Positions 24,638-37,447 of a stretch of DNA of 64,000 nucleotides are shown here, piece by piece. The position numbers and the translations under genes are program-made. Position 1 is the stretch's first letter, and each line of letters opens with the position of its first letter. This DNA comes from Botryotinia globosa (Eukaryota > Ascomycota > Leotiomycetes > Helotiales > Sclerotiniaceae): positions 186,001 through 250,000 of the forward strand of contig RCSZ01000005.1 of assembly GCA_014898425.1 (NCBI GenBank), in the 5' to 3' direction. Under the pieces are notes generated by a model, which did no database searches, had not been told where the DNA came from, and saw only the letters and a program-made list of their open reading frames with translations.

Positions 24638-25840
24638 TCAGATCCAGCCTGCATAATTCATTGCGTAACTTCCATCGAAGTCGGGGAAGGGCTGTGTAGT
24701 GCCCATCATATGAGTTGTAGCATCAGCCTGCTGTGTAGGCTTCTCGGGTACAACTTCCTCCTCCTCTTCATCTTCCCCTTCACCGTCCTCCTCGTCATCT
24801 TTGTCGTCGTCCTTTTCAGCGGGTGGTTGCCATGTCTCCTCCAGCTTCAAGCCTTTACCAGCTCCTTCGGGTCGACGATAACTGTTGCCTAGAAGCTGTG
24901 ACGACATCATTCGGTAGTTGTCAAGTTGAGGATCTGACAATGACATCTTGCTATGGTCTGGAGTATCGTACAACCCCATACCAATCAACTCCTCACCCTC
25001 TGGTTCGTCATCGGACAGTGAATGATATGGTATCGATTCCTCTGGAGTGAAGGTGGGTTCAGGATGTTGAATAGGTAGAAAGTTATCTGGTGTGGGTGGG
25101 GCGGTACCATCCTCGAATCCATTTGCGGCAAAGTTGTTCCAATCAAAATGCGAATACATTGTTGGATCTTGGTTGTCGTTTGTGTATGGAGCTTGGACAG
25201 ACATCATATGATTTTCTAATGGTGTAAGCTCTGGGGTATATGCCTGGTCGAGTGGATATGAGGTAGGTGCGGTGTCGAATGGGTATGAGTCTTGATGATC
25301 CTCACTGTAAGGCATTGTCACGGGAGAAAAGCTGGAGTCTGGCGACCCGTATCCTGAGTATACAGCTGGTGTTGAAGCGTCAAAGTTGAAATACTCCTGG
25401 AAATATGGGTATCCACTGGTAGATTGTACTGGTTGGTACATCTGTTGTTGTGTGGATGGATGCCAACTAACAGGACGATTAGATCTCATTGGCATCTGTG
25501 CTGGAAGTCCATTGTTCGATTCCCATTCGTTAGTCGACATCATTTGTTGCTGTTGCTGTTGCTGGTTGAGCATCATCATCTGTCGTTGGTATGAGCCATC
25601 CGACATGAGAGTCCTGCGTCGGTTCTGCTTCATGGAGCATCTTGGGCTGTTGTTGGTACTGTTTGGCTTGATAACTCGCATTGGTGTCATATTTCTCTGT
25701 CCATTTGACATAGATAATCGATTTCGAGACTGTGAAGGTTGAGCCGTTTGCCTCGAAACGTTTTCCAGAAACATCCGGACATTGTCGTCATAAGCCATCA
25801 TGTTCGTTCCATATGCTGAAGGAGCATAAGCTGAATCCAT
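24638..25840 (-). CDS. Unknown protein, Gln-rich and acidic, disordered
   Basis: A single uninterrupted frame of 400 residues from MDSAYAPSAY to NYAGWI. It has no domain I recognise. Visible features in order: a basic patch SMKQNRRRTLM near residue 70, a seven-Gln run near 93-99, Tyr/Pro/Ser-rich low complexity through the middle, a motif-like block ELIGMGLYDTPDHSKMSLSDP (about 285-305), then RRPEGAGKGLKLEETWQPP (about 328-346), which resembles a conserved tail phrase of uncharacterised ascomycete proteins, and a long Asp/Glu run (about 348-370). Codon use and length without stops support a real gene. The composition suits a nuclear regulator, but that is only an inference. Confidence 0.8.
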   Translation of the reverse strand: MDSAYAPSAYGTNMMAYDDNVRMFLENVSRQTAQPSQSRNRLSMSNGQRNMTPMRVIKPNSTNNSPRCSMKQNRRRTLMSDGSYQRQMMMLNQQQQQQQMMSTNEWESNNGLPAQMPMRSNRPVSWHPSTQQQMYQPVQSTSGYPYFQEYFNFDASTPAVYSGYGSPDSSFSPVTMPYSEDHQDSYPFDTAPTSYPLDQAYTPELTPLENHMMSVQAPYTNDNQDPTMYSHFDWNNFAANGFEDGTAPPTPDNFLPIQHPEPTFTPEESIPYHSLSDDEPEGEELIGMGLYDTPDHSKMSLSDPQLDNYRMMSSQLLGNSYRRPEGAGKGLKLEETWQPPAEKDDDKDDEEDGEGEDEEEEEVVPEKPTQQADATTHMMGTTQPFPDFDGSYAMNYAGWI

Positions 25841-25933
25841 TTTGTGATATCGTACAATAGAGAAGGTAGTATGAGAGAGAATGTTTGCAAGTTGAGGAGG
25901 GGCTGGTGGAGGTGTATAAGATAGTATATGAAC

Positions 25934-25952
25934 TAACGTCCAGTTGACGTTA
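25934..25952. promoter_or_regulatory. Perfect inverted repeat TAACGTC-N5-GACGTTA
   Basis: Seven-base arms flank CAGTT, about 94 bp upstream of the ATG at 25840. Each arm contains a TGACGT/ACGTCA-type half (one exact: TTGACGTTA), as bound by CREB/ATF-like bZIP factors. Function is inferred only. Confidence 0.5.
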
Positions 25953-28900
25953 ATAGTCTAAGTATCATAGCCTTGATATGAATTGAACTAGAGAATACTA
26001 AACTTAAATTATGGGAAAGGAACCTACCCAATCTTCCATGTGAGGATTAAATATCGGCAGAACGAATTTGAAGGACCAATATGCAAGTGACTTACCGTAA
26101 GGTTGCGGTATGTCGTCTGTGTCATCTGGCTGATCCCACGAATGTGTAAGGATTAAATCATAGGGAATTTACCGGGTCTGAGCTTCTTCTGGGGATGCTA
26201 GACACCAGGGCTTTGTTGGCGGTCAAAAGTCAAAGCCCCTGGCTTGCAACATACGCAGATTCGAAAAGCCAGCGGTACAAAGGAAGACCAGGGGGTAAGC
26301 TACATCCTGCGGCTGGATACATATCGCGTACGAGGCTCCTTCGCCCCAGGTGTGTGCTAATCAAAAGGGTGCGTGTCAAACGATGAATCAACTTCCTAAA
26401 CAGGAGAAACTTGCTTTGCGAGAAAGAAGGGCGAGAAAAGGCGGTCAGGTTATATCAGCACAAGGGTGGGATGAATTCCCATTTTTCAAGGGTGTATATA
26501 TCAAGTAGCCGACGGACGGGGTCCAAAAATGCCAGATGCCACTCTTCTTGATGTGCTTTGCATGGGTGCGATGAACCTTTAGCATAATTAGCATATCAAT
26601 CTAAGCCAAATATGTGGCCTTCCCGTACTGACGCAGCGCCTTTGGAAATTTTTGGATGTGGAAATTTTCGATACTGTCGTTAGTGCACATATTAGATTGT
26701 GGAATTTAGTCAAATTCTCGGCCCCATCGATGGTCCATCACAAAACGTGGGTAAGCTGGGCAAGCATTCCAATGGCTCAACCTAAACTCCGTACTCCGTA
26801 CATGAAGAACCCCTCGGTCATTTAGTTTATGAGGAGGGTCATTCCATTGGGAAGCCTCGAAGGTTTACTGGTACAGTACTAATCTTGTGCTAACCAACTA
26901 TGAAAAAGACGGCTCAGGTAATAGTAGCCTAATTAAGAGTACGTATTGCAGGTCAATACGATTAGGTAGAACCGCACAGGACTGAACAATAGTACGAACA
27001 ATGAAATGCAGTGCTACCGACCAACTGCAATGTATCTAGACCTGGCATGGTCATGATACTTAGGTAGGTATCATGAAGCATCTAAGTGGCAAACGCGACT
27101 CATTCTACATACCCCATATTGTATCTAATACACACTACAACTTGAATCTTGGCTAATAAGACTTTCCGAGCTCACCGCGTAATGTTTTTTCTTTCTCAAA
27201 GATATGTATGGCATAAGATATCAAATGAGCGAGCATATTGTCAAACAATCCTGTCAGATACTCCATATATTAAAATTCTGATGAAATGCAGATGGGGTAA
27301 CGCACATTTTCTTTTTGCCTTATTGTATAACACCAACACTCGCTTTGTACGCTATATTCGAAATTGGGAAAGAAGGCGAGACTTTTGACGGCGGAGAGAG
27401 TGGGGCAGCGGTAACGCGAGTAGCAGCAGCTAACTAAACTTATTTTGAGTACACTCATAATTTGGGAATGGGATGATGCAGAAATAAATCACCGACCGTT
27501 CAACATCCTTGACATACAGGTTTGCGTAGAAAAACTTTACATGTATTAGTCTGTACTAGGGTTCGCTAAGTAAGGATAATGGATTAGATGTGGATGTGGA
27601 TGGATCTTGCTAGGGGATTGCGAACAATCCATGAACCAGCCACCATAAAAGAAAAAGGGCTAATCACGAAACACCTGGGCATCCAATGATATGCATCGAC
27701 CAGCATCGAAAAGGCCTCTTTCTGAAACTATGAGCCACAGTTCCATTAGTGTGATAAGTAAGAAAACTTAAAAAGACTCGGATGGAACCACTTAAGGAAC
27801 GAGATGATAATTTCAGGTGCGTCAAGAATTGTCAATCGTTATCCCATCGTCACGAAAGCATTATGATCTTCAAATACTGGTCGTTGCCATTCCTGTTAGA
27901 CGGCGTTTCTGAGTTTGAGACCAAGGCGCCCAAATTATAGATGTGTGGGTGGAAACATATGCTAAATCACAGCGGTAGATTCTCTCGGATATCAATTTTC
28001 CATGATCCATGGACTTCACGGGCTTATGGCTATCACAAAATGCAAAAGCACTATGCATATCGAGGCCTAATCAGCAGCCAGAGGGCAAAGCAATCATTAA
28101 TGCACAGATTCAGCAACTTCATTGATTGAGCATGAACCCGCGGCGAGGTACAAGCAAGACGCACAAGTACAAATTGCATGCATGTGCAATAATAACTAAG
28201 ACCGGCATGTAGTAAGCAGATCATCCATAATAATGAGAAGTAGAAACGTCTTAGACCCATGCTGGCATGCACTGGTCGGAAGCAGTCTCGATGAGGCTTT
28301 GTTTGGTCATCGAAGGCCCTAAGAAGGGCGCTTGAATTCCAAGGTTGTGTTTGTTTGTCTTAATCGCCCCTTACCCCCTCGTTACGACCTGTCTGTGCTT
28401 TTAGGATTCTTCAGAATGAAGCTGCCAAGCGTTGAATTATTCGATACGTTGCCTACCTTCACGGAGCTTATATCGATTCGAAATACACTACTTCGTAAAC
28501 ACTAAATATGTTTTGCAAGGGGGCATGACATTGAAAAAGCAAAGCATGAGAATGCTACAACATCCAGGCGGTGAAACCGATTAGGTGTTAATTTGGCATG
28601 TACGATGCATAATAGCCATCCAAGTAGTTGATTGCTTTTACAGTATCAAACCACAAACCACAAACCACAATTCACGATGATCAATCTGTTCTTTAGCCAA
28701 CACGCACGAAAATGGCGGCGAGAATATAGTGAGTGCTTGCTACTTACCTAGCTTTCAATCTCAACCTACGTTGACACCCTCCCTCCCTTATGTGGAGTCA
28801 ACAAGTCAACAAGTCAACAATGAGATGAATCTTTCTCTTGCATCGTTTTTCCTTTCGAGCCTTAAGCCAAAAGGGGCCATAATCGGAAATTCTTTGTCTA

Positions 28901-31132
28901 GTGCATCATACACTGTGTATGCTTGTGCGACCACCCCGCAATAATCCCAGCTCGCCAGTATATGTATGAGCCGGGCCCTTGGAAACTTGTACTATTCCAA
29001 GAAAAAGGCTAGTACGAAATGAATCAGTGTTATCTTGACTGCAGCATCGATAGTGCTAAGCCTAATGACGCGTAAAACGACAAAAATTCATCATGATGCC
29101 AATGACTTTATTCGATAGGAGACTATTTCATTAGTCGCTTAGGTAGATCTCATCCATGTGTCACTTTCTTCTAATTCCCACAGTTTCCCCTTGCTTTTCC
29201 CCTCTATTGTCGATCGTGTTTCTCTTACCCGTGCCACGAATTTCATACCCATATTTCCAAGGATGAAGATATTTGGAGATGACAGAATCTAGGATCTAGA
29301 AGTTTAGAACGGACCATTCTTGCGCAAGCCAGGGTCTGCTTACTTTACCACACTTTTTTTTTTCTGGATCTTAAACGCTCGAGAGTCGAGACATCATCAT
29401 AGCACAGTGTGTGTGTATCCCATGCCGCATCCCTCGCTTCGCTCCGAATAGCGATTCAGCAAGAGAGATATGCCCGTCAGAAAAATTTACATCCCGGTCG
29501 ACAAGGCTGGGACTGGGACCGGCCTTCCTCTTTGGCTTTCTTACTACACCTACCTTTTTCCTGGAGACAGGCAGCGGGTGTAAGCTCGGGTTGCTGAAAA
29601 GGAATTGAGACCCTGGCGAATTTTTGAGGGATCGCTGGATTTGCTAGTTGACCGACCATCTTTTTATACCAACGCTGCCCTTCATGTGCGAAGTAAGCTT
29701 CAATCTCAATATAGCCAGGCGAGCTAGTAATCCTTCATCTCCTTGAACGCCCAAACCAAATACAGCATATTGACCGATATACCATCCTAAAGACCAGAAC
29801 CAATACATACATAGTTGAATGCTATATAGTTTGAATCTACGATGACTTATTAGTAAGACGGATGCTCTGAATGAATCAAAAACGAGCATTATTTGAGCAC
29901 CATCTCACACTGATCAGCCATCATAATTGATCCGATCTATTGTGTTGGACCCGGTAGGTTTAAAAACTTCCAAACTCGTAAGTTGTAACCCACTCTCAAG
30001 TTAATCAATTCCCGCTCTGGTCATCGCACCCTTATGCATGCGAGCCTTTTTCGAAACCTTCAATTCCAACATACATCCATACATCTTGATCCTCGTTCGC
30101 CGTGGCCGATGGAGATGCTGCGTAACCACTACCAGCCGATCTTTTTATTATTGCAACACCTTTGTCAATTATAGATGGTCTCGGCTTTCGCACCGTTGCA
30201 GACGCTTGCATCCTCTCTCGGCCCAGACTCCTTTCGCTGGACCAGGGCGAAGCATACAGTAACAGAATGAGTAAGTTCGGAAAGTAAAACAGGGTAAGGT
30301 AAGCCAAGTTATGACTGGCTTTATTAAGTGATGTGTTTGGAACGACCCCATCGTGTTACATTGAAGAGTAAACAAGTGAGTTTCTTGTGCCCACCTGATA
30401 GGCAATCTAATACAGAGATGCCGGCGCGAGTGATGGAAATTGCTCTAAAGAGCTTGTGGAACCTATGGCTGATTGACGGTCGATTACACACAGAGGTCAA
30501 GGAGAAACACGATGGTGATTTGTATTTACCGTGTTCGAAGTTCGAACGTGTGTTGAACTTTCGTATTCTCTTCTTTTGCATTGATGAAACCTAACAGTTA
30601 GATTTCGATAGCTTTTGGGTTTCTCATCTAGATTGTGCTCGGGGCGTTTAGTATAGTACTGAAGGACGAAAGAGAATTCTAGTCAAATGGTTGTATTACC
30701 AGCATCACGAGAATCATCATCACCCCAGTCCTGAAGTCATCACAGCAGAACACCGTAAACAAAATCGATTGATGTGATACAACCTCATCATGTGAAAGAA
30801 GGGCTCAGGGTTTTGTTTTCTGTTTCTGTTTATGGCGCGTGTTCCGCTCAGCACACTCAGCATGAAGAGTACGAACAGCACGGATACAAGACATTTTCAG
30901 CTCTTGAGTCTTGATGAATGTCCATGGATGCAAGTGAAATGCAAACAACGGCCGGATGGAATGCAGCACACCAGCATTGATCGGAGACGAGATTTATGTA
31001 CCTGGTATCGTAGCAATCCATAGTAGCATCGCATCTTCATATCGAGATTCATAGGTAGATTCAAGGGTAGGATAGGATTGTGGACAAGAGGGAATACGGA
31101 GCACAAAAGCAAAAAGTAACGAATGGTATCTA

Positions 31133-31149
31133 GCTCGCGACTCGCGAGC
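31133..31149. repeat. GC-rich palindrome GCTCGCG-ACT-CGCGAGC
   Basis: Perfect seven-base arms with a 3-base loop, flanked by CTAG on both sides with one base offset, so nearly an 11-base palindrome. It stands out in AT-leaning DNA. Confidence 0.8.
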
Positions 31150-34100
31150 CTAGGTGTGGAAAAGTTGGAGACCCTTGTTTTAACTTCTACGCACGCAGTG
31201 AACTAAAGTTCCGCAGTAAGTTCCGCAAGCACTCTCCGAAGTTAATTAGATGCGTGAGTTTTGTGTAGCTCAAGTGGAATATCATGGCGAGCATGGTTTG
31301 ATGCTTATTTACCAACAGATCGCGACGAATGAATCATGTCTCGTGGATCTACAATCATGATGAAATTGTCCATGCTATCAATAGTCGAAATCGTCAAAAC
31401 CCCTTCATTACCACTCACTATTATTGGCCTATGCAATTGTCTAAAACTTTGAAATCCAACAATGATCGCAAGTAGGATAAATTCCGGGCCCGCGTGAAAC
31501 TCATTGGAACCCGGTTGTCATGATGAACCTTACTTCATTAACCAAATCTAAATCCAGGAGATCTCTCGGTGCTCATGTATCCCCCACCATCAAATATTCA
31601 TGGCAACTGGCAAGGAACTTGAAAGAAGGGATACAGAGTAGAAGTATCGAAGCCTGGGAAGGAGGGAGAGGGGCAGTGACAATGCAGCAATATCGAATGA
31701 ATGGATTAGTGATTGCCCAATTTCGACTTTTTTCCCGATGAGTACCTCCAGCTAGATGAGACTCATGAGAGCCATCTACTCCGTATGGACTCCGTAAGCG
31801 CTTCGACACATGAGCGTCACACACGCAGCTGAAGCAATCCTAATCCTATGCTTCATACTCCATGGACCATAGTATGACAGAATGATGGACATTTGCTTGC
31901 TAAATTACCAGCCTATGATTTTAGTTTATCTAAAAACATTGTGTAATGATAGCCATTAATAGTTACGGTACCACCGGTCCCACGGTAGTGTAGCGTCTGC
32001 TGTGTGTGGAGGTCGTATCCTGGAGGTCTCGAACTTCTTTCGGTGATACTCGAGTACGAAAGTTACGAGCCTACAAGTTGAGATGGGCACAATTTACGAA
32101 CATACGTGGTAGTGGACCAACAACATCACGAGCTTGGGTGGTGGCGGAGGTTGCGGAGGTTGCGGTTCGTAATTCATATCAGATTCGATGAGGGGATTTC
32201 GGCTTGACAGGCTCAACAGCTTCGACAGGGGATAGGATTTCGATGCTGTAATTTATAAGGTGGTATTTTCACGGCAACGGCAAGGCAAGTACCATTGAAT
32301 TTAGATTGATGTACACCACCTCGAAAATACCAAGAACTCAGCCACACAACGTTTTGACTCATGAATTGGATTCGAGATTGTTCCGTCTTTCTTGGTAGGC
32401 TCGGTATGTTTACATGAATGGTGTGGATAGGTGTGCTTGATATGCCGTATAGGATAGTGAGTGTAAATTAACATCGGATGAACGGTATGCCATGGCGTGA
32501 CTAAATTTTGGTATACGCGTTCTGCAGCTTGTATAGCCTCTTTTCCGGTGGAATGACATTCGTCTCTATTGATCGAGTGAGTGTAAGGATACCCATCGCC
32601 TTGTAAGATACGATGGAGCAAATGAGAGAAAATCCATGGATGGGCGTGTTCGGAATGCTGATGGTTCCGAACTTCGGGATAAATGGTTGAATTGGATGCT
32701 GAAATGAACTCAATGTTACGATGTTATTGGAAATGGTTCAGTGAAAGCAAGCAAGCGGCATCCTAACACTTTTCGTACGATGTATGGTTAATCAGACTGG
32801 TTGGTGACTGGGCGCTTTTACTAGAAGGTTTCGTTCTCACTGAGATCGATAGGATGGTTGATTGTCTCACTAATAAACCTTCTGTATGGATCGAGTTGGC
32901 ATCTTACGGAAACGAAGGAAGGGTAGGGCGGTAGTGTAGCAATGCATGATCTGACGGGAGACGTTTCCAGTCGAGTAAATGGGTATGGCACCAGGTGTCC
33001 AGTAGGTATTGATCTCGTACTTTCTCTGCATCTCCCTGGAAAGAAAGGAATTGGGTTTGTGTCATAGAGTCGGAAGTGGGTTGGTTGTCCCTAAGGGTGG
33101 GTGATTTTCCTTACCCCTTTGCTTTCTTTCGGTTGGTGAAAGGGTGCGAAGGATGGGCGTTGGAGCGTTTTTGGTGCTGTACAACGCATCCGCATCCAAG
33201 ATTCCAAGTGTGGACGCATTGGGCTATTATCGGTGTAGGCATCAAAGGCTAATAAGGTTGCTTGAACAGTTAGGTCGATGTAGTCCAGGGGGAAAAACTA
33301 GCAAGGCACGAGATCATGAGATTCTCTCTGTACAGGTGTGGGTTGCGTGGGAAGGGAAATAAATGGGATAACGTGCTCATTACTTCTTTCAACCATGTTT
33401 GCTTTGAAAATTAGATGAAAAGCAGTCCAACTCCACTTATACGGTATAAGTGTGCGTAAGTTATACGGTATATACAGCTGTAACAACGATTTCATGGTTG
33501 GGATGTATGTGAATGAAGCCGATGTGTACCAATTTACGAAGTATGTACTCATGCACTTCCGAACGGAGTAGGCGATAAGTCAATCTATCTGATCATCGCC
33601 ATCCCTCATAGCTTCAATCTAGGATCTTCTTCCATTTTTCATTTGTACTCGGGGCGATGAATGGATGAGACATGGTTTCGATACAGTCATCTAACTACGT
33701 ATTGCAGACTGCAATGCTGCGTCGTTTGCATTGTTAGCACTGCCGTTGAACTGTACTAGACACATGTATTTGGCTGAGGGAGGGGTGAAGCGACGATGAA
33801 GGGGAAGTCCAATTAATGATACTCTGACATGATATATATGAAATACCCACATCAAATAGGTGATCCTAATTCTGAAGAATTCAAAGACCATACTCGTCCC
33901 TTTCCTCTCTCTTCCTGCATTCATGTTTCGAAGAGCGCCAGTGGAGGCATAGTAATATTTATCGATGACATTTCATTGTTTCTTGTCGATAAAAATGACA
34001 TTGGTGGGTGTGGGGTGATAGATAGTCTAGGGATTGGACAACAGGCTCGACAGGTACACCAATGGTATCAATCGAAAGTCTAAATGCCAATGTTCATTGT

Positions 34101-34500
34101 AGTGAGGTAATCAATGACATGCATTTTGAAACTTCACGAATTGGATTGATTGAATTGGTGAATCGATTTATTAATTAGTTAGTAATCATGGATTCAAATT
34201 TTCAGACAGAATTATCATGAATAACCTAACCGTTGACACAAGTCAGAGGGAGTCAAACCCTGAGGAAGAATCCCAAGTAGACCTTTACCATAGTGAATTT
34301 TTCATAGGAATTCCATGAAAGAGAGCCTCTGAATTCGTACATTCCTCAGTAACTTCTGAGCTTATGAGGGGTAGGTAGCTGGTAGAGCGTCATTGCCAAA
34401 TTATTAATATTCCAGCGTCTAGTCTCTATTATTCCATGATCATTGATCTATAGACAACACAATACAATTGAGAGAATAAGAATAGATAATCATCGAACAG

Positions 34501-36411
34501 ATGGCCAATTCAGCACCACAACACATATCTCTTCCAAGTAGGGATCAATTTGATGCTCACGAGGAAGTATGACATGGCAATTTGAGAGCTTGCAAGTTCA
34601 AGATTGATTCCGCATCGACTAACATTGGCAGGGCCATTCAAGTGCAAGTGATTCAGAGTATCAACATGCGCTGGAGGTAACAACATTTCTCATTTCCTCT
34701 CCCATCTGCGAAAATATTTGAGCTTACGAGACACCCTCTTCCCACAGGTAGTTTTCGATGCTCAAAATGCGCATCGTAGGAAATCGTCTCTCGTAACGGC
34801 CGACACACCCGCTGCCACTCTCCTGCGAAGAAAGAACACAGAATGTTATGTACACGCATTACTCGAAAGTCAGAGAAAAAGCGGGAGGGCATCAAATAGT
34901 GGTTTGGAGGGAATAGCAGAAACTTTAGCCTCACGCAGAATCGCAAGTGGAAAGGATGAAACTGATGATAAAGAAGATGCAGTGGTCGATAAAAAAATGC
35001 ACAACCATAACGAAGAGGAAGATTGCGGACAGATTGATGAAACATCTTGGAGAGATACTTTCAAAGCAAAAGATGCAACGCAGCCCGCTGAAGATGATGC
35101 AAGTGGGAAGGTGCAATTACAACCTGATGGTGTGGATGCGGGCGCGACGCACAGTAGACTTCTCACAAAGAAACAGCTTTCGGATATGGCTTGGGGAGTG
35201 AGGGAATTGAGCAAGAGGCTGGGGAGTATCAGGTTGAAGCTGAAAGTTAAAACGGTTTTCATCCTTACAAAGGTGCATGATGAGAGCTTGATTGCAAATA
35301 CCAGGGAGGTCACCAGATGGCTCTTGAGTCCAGAAAGACAGGTCAGATACACGGTTTTCGTGGAAGAAAACTTACGGGATAGTAAGAAGTTCGACGCGAA
35401 AGGGTTACTGGATGAGTTGGAGGAGGCTGAGGAAGGAAAGATTAATGGTGATAAACATAAGAGGTTGAGATACTGGTCATCAAATATGTGCAGAACGAGA
35501 CCGCATACATTTGATTTTATCATTACCTTGGGTGGTGATGGGACAGTTCTCTATGCGAGCTGGCTGTTCCAAAGAATTGTACCTCCAGTTTTAAGTTTTG
35601 CACTGGGTAGTCTAGGGTTTCTAACCAAATTCGATTTTGGAGATTTCGAGAAACAATTGACCACTGCATTTAGAGATGGAGTCACTATCAGTCTCAGATT
35701 AAGGTTCGAAGGTACGGTAATGAGGAGCCAGACGAGAAAACCCAAGGCCGTTACGGATGGCGAGAATGGTGATGAGGACACAACCCCGAAACGAGACTTA
35801 GTGGAGGAGTTAGTGGGCGAGGAAATGGGAGATGAGAGAACTCATCGACCAGATGGTACATATGAGATTCTCAACGATATAGTGGTTGATCGAGGACCAA
35901 ATCCTAGTAAGTAAATATCACATGACAGTGAATAATTTTGGTCAGCAAGTACTTACATGCAAAAGCCATGTCTTCCATTGAGATATTCGGTGACGATGAA
36001 CACTTCACCTCCGTCCAAGCGGATGGTGTCTGCGTTGCCACACCCACTGGCTCTACAGCCTACAATCTCGCTGCCGGTGGCTCCCTCTGCCATCCTGAAA
36101 ACCCCGTCATCCTCGTATCAGCCATCTGCGCACATACTCTCTCGTTCCGTCCCATCATCCTCCCAGATACCATCGTACTGCGTCTGGGTGTTCCATATGA
36201 TGCGAGAACGAGTAGTTGGGCGAGTTTTGATGGGAGAGAGAGAGTGGAATTGAACCCAGGCGATTATGTGACGATTAGTGCTAGTCGCTATCCGTTCGCT
36301 AATGTGATGCCTCAAGGGAGGAGAAGCGAAGATTGGGTTAATAGTATCAGTGGGAAGTTAGGATGGAATACGAGACAGAGGCAGAAGGGATACAAGGAGT
36401 GGTCTACGTGA
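34501..36411 (+). CDS. NAD(+) kinase (ATP-NAD kinase, Utr1/Pos5 family)
   Basis: NAD kinase phosphorylates NAD to NADP, the source of cellular NADPH. Four exons (34501-34566, 34632-34676, 34748-35906, 35966-36411) give 571 residues. The phosphate-binding motif GGDGTVLYAS is at about 299-308, followed by the conserved FALGSLGFLTKFDF. The second signature, TPTGSTAYNLAAGG, lies at about 449-462. The third intron (35907-35965) was set to use the acceptor CAAAAG because only this join restores the family phrase NRGPNPTMSSIEIF-like (here DRGPNP-T-MSSIEIF) and keeps frame. About 200 residues before the kinase fold are charged and poorly conserved, as in other fungal cytosolic NAD kinases. The first two small exons are less certain than the core; a downstream start is possible. 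No mitochondrial presequence is obvious. Confidence 0.9.
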
Positions 36412-37447
36412 GAATTGGTAGAACTGTTTGTGGTGCATAAAGGGGTTTTGATACTGGGTGGAGAAATTGAGAAGGGGAAAAGATGAGAATGGTCTATATG
36501 ATACACAAGATATGATAAAGGCTGGCGATGGTAGTAGCAATGATAATGAAAAGATCCAAAGTCGAGTTGAGTGTTGTTGCGACATCTTTACGCCAGCTAA
36601 GACATCGTCAATGGTTGCTCCTTTTTGCACATTCTTCTCGTGGGCGCATGAGACGATGATCCACACCAGTCATGAATCTAGAAAATACAAACCAGTATTT
36701 GGTAACTTCACCGCTATATAGCTTTGAGCCCGTAGCAATCTGGTTTTGTACAAGTGGTCTGAGGATCCAAATATGGTCCTCTTGGCTTCTATTCTCGATG
36801 TGTATAAATATATATCTCAGCATGATCCCTTTACATACATTTATCTCCAAAGATATGCAAGCACAATAAGACCCGCAATACCTAACCCAATCGTATAGTA
36901 TTGCAAAAACCATGGAGATTATCTGTGGGATCAAAAGATGGATGGATAATCATTGTATGCGGTCATAATTGAGTTTAATCTGCATGCTAATATATGACTT
37001 TCTGTTGTAACCTTACTTCTGCATGAACTCTTCGAGCGGTCAAATCTTGATCTTTTGTGGGGTTGGCTTTAGTGTTTAGTGGACTTGTACTATCATCCCT
37101 AAGTTAATATCTACATTTTATATCGCATCGTTTCAAGAAGATCAAATGAACAAATCCAGTACCGATATTTCTCGTAAAAGCATAAGAGCATGCTTAAAAA
37201 CTGGAGCGAATGTCACTATTGAATGGTGTGATGAGCTAGCTACAAAGGGGTTCTCGTTACCGGTACGCTATCATCTAATGGGATCGTATTTGCCCCACAT
37301 TTCTTCTTTCGTAATCATTGAATGCTCGGGTTGCTACGTGATCGAAACGGAAAAATATATGTAAACGGGAGGATACGTGATGTTCTAGATAGTTTTGAGA
37401 TCATCGTTCACTCGCTTTACTCGGTCATTGTCCAGAGTTCGGACAAG
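36412..37447. other. Intergenic between NAD kinase and aspartic protease
   Basis: This holds the NAD kinase 3' flank and the protease promoter. An open frame at 37146-37364 has no family features. Nothing else is recognised. Confidence 0.5.

Larger units (their letters stand above)
25841..34500. other. 8.7 kb gene desert
   Basis: The left 300-400 bp must be the promoter and leader of the minus-strand gene at 24638. A possible leader intron runs from a GTAAGT donor at 26095 to a CTCTAG acceptor at 25988 on the minus strand. The rest has only short random open frames, with no recognisable protein, RNA gene or transposon ends. The right end is the NAD kinase promoter. Short repeats such as (GTCAACAA)n near 28797-28820 and (ACCACAA)n near 28651-28670 occur. 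Confidence 0.55.

Noticed and set aside
34718..34747. NAD kinase starting at an alternative codon at 34718
   Set aside because: This is TTG, lies within the second intron, and two upstream exons with good splice signals provide a real ATG.
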